From Pectobacterium carotovorum (lineage in GTDB: Bacteria; Pseudomonadota; Gammaproteobacteria; Enterobacterales; Enterobacteriaceae), in NCBI RefSeq assembly GCF_900129615.1, contig NZ_FQWI01000001.1, positions 682,001 through 746,000 on the forward strand: a DNA stretch of 64,000 bases. Direction: 5' to 3'. Under the pieces are notes generated by a model. It ran no database searches and was not told the origin of the DNA. It was given only the letters and a program-made list of their open reading frames with translations. Both the position numbers and the translations under genes were made by a program. Below are positions 57,191-64,000 of the stretch, piece by piece (positions within the stretch are counted from its first letter, which is position 1; each line of letters opens with the position of its first letter).

Positions 57191-57967
57191 CTACGAGGAT
57201 TTATTTTCGGCGGCATCCTCCTCCGCCTGTTCTTTGATTTCTTCATACTGGAGCGAGAGCGGGCCGCACCAGCGCTGCGCCAGCCAACTGGCCACCACCA
57301 CCAGCAGCCAGCTAATTAACGTCGCCACCACCAAATCCTGCGGCCAATGCATGCCGAGTACCAGACGGCTGCCCATCACGCCGCTGGCCCAGAGCATCAA
57401 GATCACCACCGTTTTATAATGCCGACGCGCCCACAACAGCCCGACGCCCAGCAGCGCCCAGGTTGCGGCAAACATGGTGTGGCCGGAGGGGAAAGCAAAG
57501 CCGGTTTCAAACTGCCAGTGGCTGCGCAGCCACTGTGGAATCTGCGTTTGGTCCTGCAATTGCGTTTTCACCAGTTCCGAGCGCTCCTTGCGCGGCAGCG
57601 AATAGAAATAGCTGTCGTCCACCTGATGATTTTTCTCCAGCCAGACCACATAGGGCCGTGATTCCTGCACCCACTCTTTAATCGCCGATTTGATTCCCTG
57701 CCCAATCAGCACCGTAATCGCCATGATGACCAGCAGGCCGAGCGCAGGTTTCAGGCGAAAACGCAGACACCAGAGAAACCAGATACCCAGCACGATGCTG
57801 GTCAAAATTCCCCACGGCGATGTCACCGTTTCTGTAATCCAGAAGAGTACACGTAACCAGAGCCCGTCGTACTCCGGTTGCCACTGCCAACCGCTCATCC
57901 AGATAATCATTGGCATAATCAGTAATAGCGCTGCACCAATGGTGGTTCGTTTGGCAATTTCGTACAT
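57191..57967 (-). CDS. pgpB: Phosphatidylglycerophosphatase B
   Basis: A 258-residue polytopic PAP2-superfamily phosphatase that makes phosphatidylglycerol and recycles undecaprenyl diphosphate. The phosphatase motifs are KEWVQESRPYVVWLEK, FAFPSGHTMFAATW (catalytic His) and GSRLVLGMHWPQDLVVA (catalytic His). Starts MYEIAKRTTIGAALLLIMPM with a membrane helix. In E. coli pgpB directly follows the lapAB locus; here the apiose operon and its regulator lie between, so that block is an insertion into the conserved order. Confidence 0.96.
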   Translation of the reverse strand: MYEIAKRTTIGAALLLIMPMIIWMSGWQWQPEYDGLWLRVLFWITETVTSPWGILTSIVLGIWFLWCLRFRLKPALGLLVIMAITVLIGQGIKSAIKEWVQESRPYVVWLEKNHQVDDSYFYSLPRKERSELVKTQLQDQTQIPQWLRSHWQFETGFAFPSGHTMFAATWALLGVGLLWARRHYKTVVILMLWASGVMGSRLVLGMHWPQDLVVATLISWLLVVVASWLAQRWCGPLSLQYEEIKEQAEEDAAENKSS

Positions 57968-58199
57968 AATTTCTTCCCATAATTCAGCATGATGCCTTGC
58001 AACAAAACTTTCACAATTCTATCAGAAAATCCGACATGAACTGTCAGTATGGCGTAAAATAGCGCTCAGTTCTGTCAACGAACCTGAAACCAAACCGCGG
58101 TAAGGCCACGTTGTAATTCAATTTTTGTGATGTTCTTAAGCAGGCTTTTTTGCTGGTCAAGCGCGATAGGCAGCAGTAGGATTCGCCTCAGCATTCTTG

Positions 58200-58258
58200 T
58201 TTTTTGAACATGGTTTTTTGGACACAGCTTTTTTGGATACAGATTTTTTGGAGAAAAG
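58200..58258 (+). repeat. Four tandem ~15-bp units in the ribA leader
   Basis: Units begin at 58200 (14 bases), 58214, 58229 and 58244. Each opens with TTTTTT and then GGA or GAA (TTTTTTGGACACAGC, TTTTTTGGATACAGA, TTTTTTGGAGAAAAG). The last unit supplies the ribosome site GGAG of ribA. The frame is open through the whole array in phase with ribA, reading [15 protein letters not shown]. Confidence 0.8.
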
Positions 58259-58259
58259 T

Positions 58260-58853
58260 ATGCAGCTAAAACGGGTGGCGGAAGCCAAGTTACCCACCCC
58301 GTGGGGCGATTTTCTGATGGTAGGTTTTGAAGAGATCGCCACGGGTCACGATCACCTCGCATTGGTCTATGGTGATATTTCCGGTTCAGTTCCCGTACTT
58401 GCTCGCGTGCATTCCGAGTGCCTGACAGGGGATGCCTTGTTTAGCCTGCGCTGTGATTGTGGTTTTCAGCTTGAGGCTGCATTGGGCCACATCGCCGAAG
58501 AAGGTCGCGGCGTGCTGCTATACCACCGTCAGGAAGGCCGTAATATTGGGCTGCTCAATAAAATCCGCGCGTATGCGTTGCAGGATCAGGGTGCCGATAC
58601 GGTGGAAGCCAACCATCAGCTTGGGTTCGCCGCTGACGAGCGCGATTTCACGCTGTGCGCTGACATGTTCAAGCTGCTGGATGTTGATGAAGTTCGCCTG
58701 CTGACCAATAACCCGCAGAAAGTGAAAATACTCAACGAAGCAGGCATTAATATCGTTGAGCGCGTGCCATTAATCGTCGGGCGCAACCCGAAGAATGAGA
58801 ACTATCTGGCGACCAAGGCCGCCAAAATGGGGCACCTGCTGGATATGAAATAA
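58260..58853 (+). CDS. ribA: GTP cyclohydrolase II
   Basis: A 197-residue enzyme that opens GTP, the first step of riboflavin synthesis. Zinc ligands Cys in [19 protein letters not shown] (three cysteines), catalytic ARVHSE and [11 protein letters not shown] segments. Starts [18 protein letters not shown], like E. coli RibA, at the ATG after GGAGAAAAGT. The reading frame continues upstream another 21 codons through a tandem repeat, from TTG at 58197. Translation of that part is possible but not needed for the family length. Confidence 0.96.
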   Translation: MQLKRVAEAKLPTPWGDFLMVGFEEIATGHDHLALVYGDISGSVPVLARVHSECLTGDALFSLRCDCGFQLEAALGHIAEEGRGVLLYHRQEGRNIGLLNKIRAYALQDQGADTVEANHQLGFAADERDFTLCADMFKLLDVDEVRLLTNNPQKVKILNEAGINIVERVPLIVGRNPKNENYLATKAAKMGHLLDMK

Positions 58854-58918
58854 CGATCCCGTTTCGCGTCAGGATCGTTTCTTTCAATGCTCACAGCCGG
58901 TTTTTAACCGGCTGTTTT
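58852..58918 (+). terminator. Two hairpins after ribA
   Basis: First AACGATCC/GGATCGTT (58852-58859, 58872-58879) followed by TCTTTC, then the strong ACAGCCGGTT/AACCGGCTGT (58893-58902, 58906-58915) followed by TTTATT. Probable double terminator of ribA. Confidence 0.8.
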
Positions 58919-58925
58919 ATTGGGA

Positions 58926-60560
58926 TCAGTGCTTGAGGATGTACATGTCTTGCGTGTAATAATCACCACGCACATTGGGAGAAAAACCGCCAATATAGGT
59001 CTTAACCATCTGTGGCTGAACATAGTAGTAGATGGGCAGTAATGGAACCGTGTTATCTAAAATATCCGAGGCCTGTTGATAAATCGCCTCTTTCTCCTGC
59101 TTATCCTTCACCGTCAGCGCTTTTTTCAACAACGCATCATACTGTGCATTACTGAATTTACCGTTGTTGTTGCTGTCATTCGTTTCCAGAGTATTCAAGA
59201 ACGTACTGGCTTCATTGTAATCCCCCGTCCAGGACTGTCTGACCACCTCAAAGTTACCGGTACGTACGGTATCCAGCATCGTTTTCCATTCCTGATTTTG
59301 CAGCGTCACTTCCAACCCAAGATTCTTTTTCCACATTGAACTGGCAGCAATCGCCACGCGTAAATGCGATTCGGAGGTGTTGTAAAGCAGGTTGAATTTC
59401 AGCGGATGTTTTTCATCAAACCCAGCCTCTTTCAACAGTTTCTTCGCTTCCTCATTACGCTGTTGCTGTGTCCAGTTTGCCCACTCAGGATCCTTGCGCT
59501 GAAAGCCACTTACATTTTTAGGAATCAAACTGTAAGCGGGTGTCTGCCCCATACCGAGTACGTTGTTTGCGATGATATTTTTATCCAAACTGAGATCCAG
59601 TGCGCGACGGACGCGGGGATCGTCAAAAGGAGCTTTTTTCATATTGAAGCGATAGAAATAGGTAGCCAGCAGCGGCGAAACTTTCACCTCCTGTGGGTAC
59701 TCTTTTTGCAACGATGCAAATTGAACCGGCGACAAGATACCCGTGACATCAATTTCGCCGGATTTATAGCGATTCAACTCCGCCGCCTGCGAGCTGATCG
59801 GCAGGTACGTCACTTTGTTAATCACGGTATGCGCGTTATTCCAATACTGGCTATTGCGCTTGCCGACGATCCGTTCGTTAACCACCCATTCGCTCAGCGT
59901 ATAGGGGCCGCTGCTGACAAAATTCCCGACCTGCGTCCAGTTATCAGGGTGTTTTTCGAGAACCGCTTTCGGCAGTGGGACCAGAATATGGTACGCCGAC
60001 ATTTCCAGGAAATACGACAGCGGGTGTTCCAGCGTGACTTCAACCGTGCGACTATCCAAGGCTTTCACACCCAGCGAATCCGGCGCTTTCTTGCCCGCCA
60101 GAATATCCGCCGCGTTCTTCACATACATACTGGCAACGTAGGTGCCGTAAGGCGACAGCGTTTTAGGGTCGCTAAGGCGTCGCCAGCTATAAACCACATC
60201 ATCCGCAGTAATTGGTGAACCATCGGACCATTTGGCATCAGGCCGCAGGTGGAATGTCCACACCGTATTGTCTTTATTATCCCAGCGCTCGGCCAATCGC
60301 GGCTGAATGGTACCGTCATCGCCCACACGTACCAGATTATCGAAGAAGTCATTGATAATGTGGCCTTCGACATCGCTTTCCACCTTATGCGGGTCCAATG
60401 AGGCAGGTTCTGACCCATTGCCTCGCACCAGCTCTTGCTTTTCCGCCAGCGCCGTCCCAGCAGGGACCTGTGCCGCAAAAGCCGATGTCATCGCCCCTGT
60501 TGCACACAGCGTGAGAAGCAGCAGCGAATGTTTAAAGCGTTTTTTGATCAACTCATTCAT
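58926..60560 (-). CDS. Oligopeptide/murein-tripeptide-type ABC substrate-binding protein (OppA/MppA)
   Basis: A 544-residue family 5 periplasmic binding protein: signal peptide MNELIKKRFKHSLLLLTLC... ending SAFA near residue 24, then QELVRGNGSEPASLDPHKVES, the OppA/MppA start; FVSSGPYTLSEWVVNERIVG; RVRRALDLSLDKNIIANNVLG; and GDYNEASTFLNTLE near the end. The ATG at 60560 follows AGGAGG with four bases between. No permease or ATPase gene is near, so it must use the Opp or a similar membrane complex, as MppA does in E. coli. MppA and an OppA duplicate cannot be told apart by eye. It is inserted between ribA and acnA, which are neighbours in E. coli. Confidence 0.9.
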   Translation of the reverse strand: MNELIKKRFKHSLLLLTLCATGAMTSAFAAQVPAGTALAEKQELVRGNGSEPASLDPHKVESDVEGHIINDFFDNLVRVGDDGTIQPRLAERWDNKDNTVWTFHLRPDAKWSDGSPITADDVVYSWRRLSDPKTLSPYGTYVASMYVKNAADILAGKKAPDSLGVKALDSRTVEVTLEHPLSYFLEMSAYHILVPLPKAVLEKHPDNWTQVGNFVSSGPYTLSEWVVNERIVGKRNSQYWNNAHTVINKVTYLPISSQAAELNRYKSGEIDVTGILSPVQFASLQKEYPQEVKVSPLLATYFYRFNMKKAPFDDPRVRRALDLSLDKNIIANNVLGMGQTPAYSLIPKNVSGFQRKDPEWANWTQQQRNEEAKKLLKEAGFDEKHPLKFNLLYNTSESHLRVAIAASSMWKKNLGLEVTLQNQEWKTMLDTVRTGNFEVVRQSWTGDYNEASTFLNTLETNDSNNNGKFSNAQYDALLKKALTVKDKQEKEAIYQQASDILDNTVPLLPIYYYVQPQMVKTYIGGFSPNVRGDYYTQDMYILKH

Positions 60561-60807
60561 ATAACCTCCTGTTATATCTCTGTCATCCTTCAAGCTACAT
60601 TGGCAAGAGTGCCTCGCTCGTCTCGTCTGGGGCTTGCTCATGGAAAGTCCACGCGGCACCGAGTCAAGACGACGGCGTGTTGTCTTGCAACCTGAACGAT
60701 GAGGACATGGCTGGGCAATAATTTTTACTTATTCCCCATGTAGTTAGCATCACTACAACATAACCATAATTCGCCTGAGGATACAAGAGTTTAATGTGGG
60801 AAAACGT

Positions 60808-60839
60808 GCGCTGGTGCGGAGGAAAGCATGCACCAGCGC
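60808..60839 (-). terminator. Terminator of acnA
   Basis: A 10-bp stem GCGCTGGTGC/GCACCAGCGC (60808-60817, 60830-60839), followed on the minus strand after ACG by TTTT. It lies 26 bases past the acnA stop. The rest of the gap up to 60560 shows only weak ERIC-like similarity. Confidence 0.75.
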
Positions 60840-60864
60840 GGCAGGGCTCAGAGAGAAAGTAGTT

Positions 60865-63537
60865 CTACAGCATATTGCGGATAACGTAGTGCAGAATGCC
60901 GTCGTTCTGGTAGTAGGTCAGTTCGTTGCGGGTGTCGATGCGGCAACGGGTCTTGATCGTCTGCGTATTGCCATCAGCATCAGTGATGTTCACCTCGACC
61001 GTTGCCCCCGGCGTCAGCTGATTTAATCCCGTAATTGAAATCTGCTCGTCCCCGGTGAGTTTCAGCGTTTTACGCGTCACGCCGTCAGGAAACTCCAGCG
61101 GCAGAATCCCCATCCCGATCAGGTTAGAACGGTGAATACGTTCGAACGATTCGGCAATCACCACGCGGACACCCAGCAAACGCGGACCTTTCGCGGCCCA
61201 GTCACGGCTGGAGCCGGAGCCATACTCTTTACCAGCAAACAGCGCCAGCGGGACATTGTCGTCCTTGTAACGCATCGCCGCATCATAGATCGTCATCTCA
61301 TTCTGCGACGGGATGTGGCGGGTATAGCCACCCTCTTTACCCGGCACCATTTCATTACGGATACGGATGTTGGCAAACGTCCCGCGCATCATCACTTCGT
61401 GGTTACCGCGCCGTGAACCGTAAGAGTTGAATTCCGCCGTTTCGACGCCGCGCTCCAGCAAATATTTTCCTGCCGGGCTATCGCGCTTGATGTTGCCTGC
61501 TGGTGAGATATGGTCCGTTGTGACCGAATCGCCCAGCATCGCCAGAATACGTGCATTGTGGATATCCTGAACTGGCTCAGGTTCTTTTCCCATGTCCAGG
61601 AAGAAAGGCGTCTGGCGAATATAGGTCGACTCTTCCGGCCATTGATAGGTGGGGTTGTTGTCGACCTCGATATCTTGCCACTCCTGCGTGCCTTCAAACA
61701 CGGCGGCATACTGTTTGTGGAACATGCCAGCGCTGACGTTCAATACTGCGTCCGCCACCGCTTTAGTCGACGGCCAGATATCTTTTAGGTAGACGGCTTT
61801 CCCGTCACGATCTTCACCCAACGGTTCTTGCGTCAGATCGACGTTCATATTCCCCGCCAGCGCATACGCGACCACCAGCGGCGGCGATGCCAGCCAGTTC
61901 GTCTTCACCAGCGGATGAATACGACCTTCAAAGTTGCGGTTGCCTGACAGCACGGCGCCAACTGTCAGATCGCCTTCTTTTATCGCCGCTTCAATCGCAT
62001 CCGGCAGCGGGCCGGAGTTACCGATACAGGTGGTACAGCCGTAGCCCACCAGATTGAACCCCAGTTCGTCGAGGAACGGCGTCAATCCCGCTTTGGCATA
62101 GTAATCCGTTACGACCCGCGAGCCCGGTGCCAGCGAGGTCTTAACCCACGGCTTGGTTTTCAGACCGCGCTCGACGGCATTTTTCGCCAGCAGTCCGGCC
62201 GTCATCAGCACGCTCGGGTTGGAGGTATTGGTGCAGGACGTGATCGCGGCGATCACGACGGCACCCTGCTGTAAACGGTGCGTCTCGCCTTCCAGCGTGA
62301 ATTCTTCATAGTCAGAACGGTTCTTCACCGTGCTGACTTCCAGCTCCCGGCTGGCTTTAAAGGCTTCCGGTACACCCGCTAAAGGCACACGATCCTGCGG
62401 GCGTTTCGGCCCTGCCAGGCTGGTTTCCACCGTTGCCAAATCCAGCGCAAGCTGGCTGGTAAATACCGGTTCATCACCCGCATTACGCCACAGCCCCTGC
62501 TGCTTACTGTAGGCTTCCACCAGCGCAATTTGTTCTTCTGCACGGTTGGTCAAGCGCATGTAATCCAGCGTAATTTGGTCGATAGGGAAGAAGCCACAGG
62601 TCGCGCCATATTCCGGTGCCATATTGGCGATGGTCGCACGATCCGCCAGCGGCAGCGAATCCAATCCATCACCGTAAAATTCCACAAACTTACCGACCAC
62701 GCCGTGTTTACGCAGCATCTGCGTGACCGTCAGGACCAGATCGGTTGCCGTGATCCCTTCGCGCATCTTGCCGCTTAGCTTGACGCCGACCACATTGGGG
62801 ATCAGCATCGAAACAGGCTGCCCCAGCATCGCTGCCTCAGCCTCTATCCCGCCGACGCCCCAGCCGAGCACGCCTAAACCGTTAATCATCGTGGTATGCG
62901 AATCGGTTCCTACCAGCGTATCAGGATAGGCAAACTGTTTGTCGCCCTGCTTTTCGTACCAGATGGCCTTGGCGAGATATTCCAGATTCACCTGATGGCA
63001 AATCCCGGTTCCCGGTGGCACGACGCTGAAGTAGCTAAAAGCATTTTGCCCCCAGCGCAAAAACTCATAACGCTCACGGTTACGCGCCATTTCGAGCTGC
63101 GTGTTATCTGTGAGCGCCTGACGATCGCCGAAGTGGTCCACCGTCACCGAGTGGTCAATAACCAGATCGACCGGCGACAGCGGGTTCACCTTATTCACAT
63201 CGCCGCCCAGCCGTTTCACCGCCGCTCGCATCGCCGCCAGATCGACCACGGCAGGCACGCCGGTAAAGTCCTGCATCAAGACGCGCGCGGGACGATAGGC
63301 AATTTCCCGGTCAACGTGACCCGTTTTCAGCCAGTCGACGACCGCCTGAAGATCGTCCTGCTCTACCGTGTCGCCGTCCTGATGACGCAACAAATTCTCC
63401 AGCAGCACCTTGAGCGATTTCGGTAATTTATCGATGTTCCCAAGCGTTTTCGCCGCCTTCGGCAGGCTGTAGTAATGGTAAATCTGCTTCTGTACCGTCA
63501 GTGTGTCCAGACAAGTGTCGCGAAGGTGTGATGACAT
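60865..63537 (-). CDS. acnA: Aconitate hydratase A
   Basis: An 890-residue monomeric [4Fe-4S] aconitase interconverting citrate and isocitrate. Cluster ligands are Cys435 in AITSCTNTSNPS and the pair in GYGCTTCIGNSGP; Cys435 has the same number as in E. coli AcnA when the ATG at 63537 (MSSHLRDTC) is used, which supports that start (GGGAGGAAGC ahead) over the TTG at 63549. The substrate-binding GSGSSRDWAAKG and swivelling C-terminal domain are intact. In E. coli AcnA is the stress/stationary form, controlled by SoxRS and repressed by RyhB-linked iron status; a RyhB gene is present in this window. Confidence 0.98.
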   Translation of the reverse strand: MSSHLRDTCLDTLTVQKQIYHYYSLPKAAKTLGNIDKLPKSLKVLLENLLRHQDGDTVEQDDLQAVVDWLKTGHVDREIAYRPARVLMQDFTGVPAVVDLAAMRAAVKRLGGDVNKVNPLSPVDLVIDHSVTVDHFGDRQALTDNTQLEMARNRERYEFLRWGQNAFSYFSVVPPGTGICHQVNLEYLAKAIWYEKQGDKQFAYPDTLVGTDSHTTMINGLGVLGWGVGGIEAEAAMLGQPVSMLIPNVVGVKLSGKMREGITATDLVLTVTQMLRKHGVVGKFVEFYGDGLDSLPLADRATIANMAPEYGATCGFFPIDQITLDYMRLTNRAEEQIALVEAYSKQQGLWRNAGDEPVFTSQLALDLATVETSLAGPKRPQDRVPLAGVPEAFKASRELEVSTVKNRSDYEEFTLEGETHRLQQGAVVIAAITSCTNTSNPSVLMTAGLLAKNAVERGLKTKPWVKTSLAPGSRVVTDYYAKAGLTPFLDELGFNLVGYGCTTCIGNSGPLPDAIEAAIKEGDLTVGAVLSGNRNFEGRIHPLVKTNWLASPPLVVAYALAGNMNVDLTQEPLGEDRDGKAVYLKDIWPSTKAVADAVLNVSAGMFHKQYAAVFEGTQEWQDIEVDNNPTYQWPEESTYIRQTPFFLDMGKEPEPVQDIHNARILAMLGDSVTTDHISPAGNIKRDSPAGKYLLERGVETAEFNSYGSRRGNHEVMMRGTFANIRIRNEMVPGKEGGYTRHIPSQNEMTIYDAAMRYKDDNVPLALFAGKEYGSGSSRDWAAKGPRLLGVRVVIAESFERIHRSNLIGMGILPLEFPDGVTRKTLKLTGDEQISITGLNQLTPGATVEVNITDADGNTQTIKTRCRIDTRNELTYYQNDGILHYVIRNML

Positions 63538-63773
63538 GCTTCCTCCCAAATTAACTTGCTATTCGTTATTCTGCATCGGGCGATTAATGAATAACCAGCC
63601 TGAGCTTGCGGTCTTATTTAAAGATAACACAAACAAAAAATAACGTTTTTGCAACAATGCGATATGAATGCAGCGATAGCCGTTAGCTATTGAAAAGAGG
63701 CAAATCAGAATGAATGCCAATGGGGACGTGCAGGAGATGGAAAGCAGTCACGATAACGTACGGAAGAGAGCGA

Positions 63774-63829
63774 GGAGAAGAGAGAAGAGAGAAGAGAGAA
63801 GAGAGAAGAGAGAAGAGAGAAGAGAGAAG
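63774..63829. repeat. Heptanucleotide tandem repeat (AGAGAAG)7
   Basis: Seven perfect AGAGAAG units (63781-63829) preceded by one imperfect unit (GGAGAAG, 63774-63780). It lies in the gap between the acnA start and the 3' end of the symporter gene; purine-only on the plus strand. The unit length of seven would shift a reading frame, but no frame crosses it convincingly. Confidence 0.9.
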
Positions 63830-63835
63830 AGAAAA

Positions 63836-63851
63836 ACGGCCCGAAGGCCGT
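63836..63851 (-). terminator. Hairpin after the symporter gene
   Basis: ACGGCC-CGAA-GGCCGT forms a 6-bp stem with a four-base loop (63836-63851). On the minus strand it is followed by TTTTTCTC, about 29 bases downstream of the symporter stop. A probable terminator of that gene. Confidence 0.7.
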
Positions 63852-63880
63852 CTGTCCCAGTGTATTAACCTGACGTTAAT

Positions 63881-64000
63881 TTAGACATTCCCGGCTGCCA
63901 TCACCGGTGCTTCTTCGTCGGCATGGTCATGGTCTCGCTCTTCCAGGTCATGGTTTCGTTCCAGTTTGGCAACAACTGCGGTCGCCATACCGTTACCAAT
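63881..64000 (-). CDS. Dicarboxylate/amino acid:cation symporter, C-terminal end (partial)
   Basis: The last 39 residues of a membrane protein whose start lies beyond the window. IGNGMATAVVAKLERNHD resembles the end of the transport core in the DctA/GltP (DAACS) family, where the segment GNG(M/I)AT-VVVAK closes the last helix. It is followed by an acidic, His-rich tail (DHDHADEEAP). Stop TAA at 63883-63881. The specific substrate cannot be decided from this piece. Confidence 0.7.
   Translation of the reverse strand: MGNGMATAVVAKLERNHDLEERDHDHADEEAPVMAAGNV

Noticed and set aside
60583-60710. Degenerate ERIC element between the binding-protein gene and acnA
   Set aside because: GTCATCCTTCAAGCTACAT resembles one ERIC edge, but the central inverted repeat and the other end are not recognisable; too weak to annotate.
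63774-63829. CRISPR-like array
   Set aside because: The seven-base units are contiguous with no spacers and no cas genes; it is a simple tandem repeat.

Overview
The window looks like a chromosomal segment of a soft-rot enterobacterium, most likely Pectobacterium. Evidence: the gene order pspCBA/pspF, sapABCDF, fabI, rnb, osmB-yciH-pyrF-lapBA, pgpB-ribA, acnA follows the enterobacterial backbone known from E. coli; a secreted GH5-CBM3 endoglucanase (CelV type) sits inside it; full-length 127-bp ERIC elements are present; and a D-apiose-type catabolic operon, fitting a plant cell-wall diet, interrupts the backbone. Species is not resolved. All calls come from reading the sequence and from remembered families; no database search was run.

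Layout. 1-11.3 kb: a contact-dependent inhibition (CDI) type two-partner secretion locus: CdiB-like outer membrane transporter (5' end outside the window), an HlyC/CdiC-like lysine acyltransferase, a 2611-residue CdiA-like effector with an atypical VDYN motif where VENN is expected, a candidate immunity gene and an unknown lipoprotein. 11.4-13.9 kb: phage-shock genes pspABC with a sigma-54 promoter and divergent pspF. 14.0-15.8 kb: endoglucanase celV and, divergent from sapA, a RyhB small RNA with a Fur box. 16.1-22.4 kb: sapABCDF and fabI. 22.5-27.4 kb: an AT-rich stretch with an AidA/PixA-family protein, then a soluble fumarate reductase-type flavoprotein (OYE + FMN-bind + FAD domains) with its flavin transferase ApbE. 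28.0-33.1 kb: GH31 glycosidase, hexuronate-type MFS transporter and a divergent LacI regulator, with operator-like palindromes. 33.1-37.1 kb: a divergent LysR/YdeP-type molybdoenzyme pair bracketed by two inverted copies of a ~203-bp element. 37.3-46.7 kb: rnb, an aldo/keto reductase, cstA, araD, osmB, yciH, pyrF, lapB, lapA.

46.9-56.9 kb: SorC-family regulator and a D-apiose-type operon: ABC importer (binding protein, DUF2291 lipoprotein, ATPase, permease), split transketolase, FGGY kinase and sugar isomerase. Two paired 16-bp inverted repeats, one pair before each half of the operon, look like its operators. 57.2-64.0 kb: pgpB, ribA, an orphan OppA/MppA-type binding protein, acnA, a heptanucleotide repeat, and the 3' end of a dicarboxylate/amino-acid symporter cut by the window edge.

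Most noteworthy: the CDI locus with its unassigned toxin/immunity pair, the paired palindromes of the apiose operon, the inverted mobile-like elements around lysR-ydeP, RyhB beside celV, and the in-frame tandem repeat before ribA.
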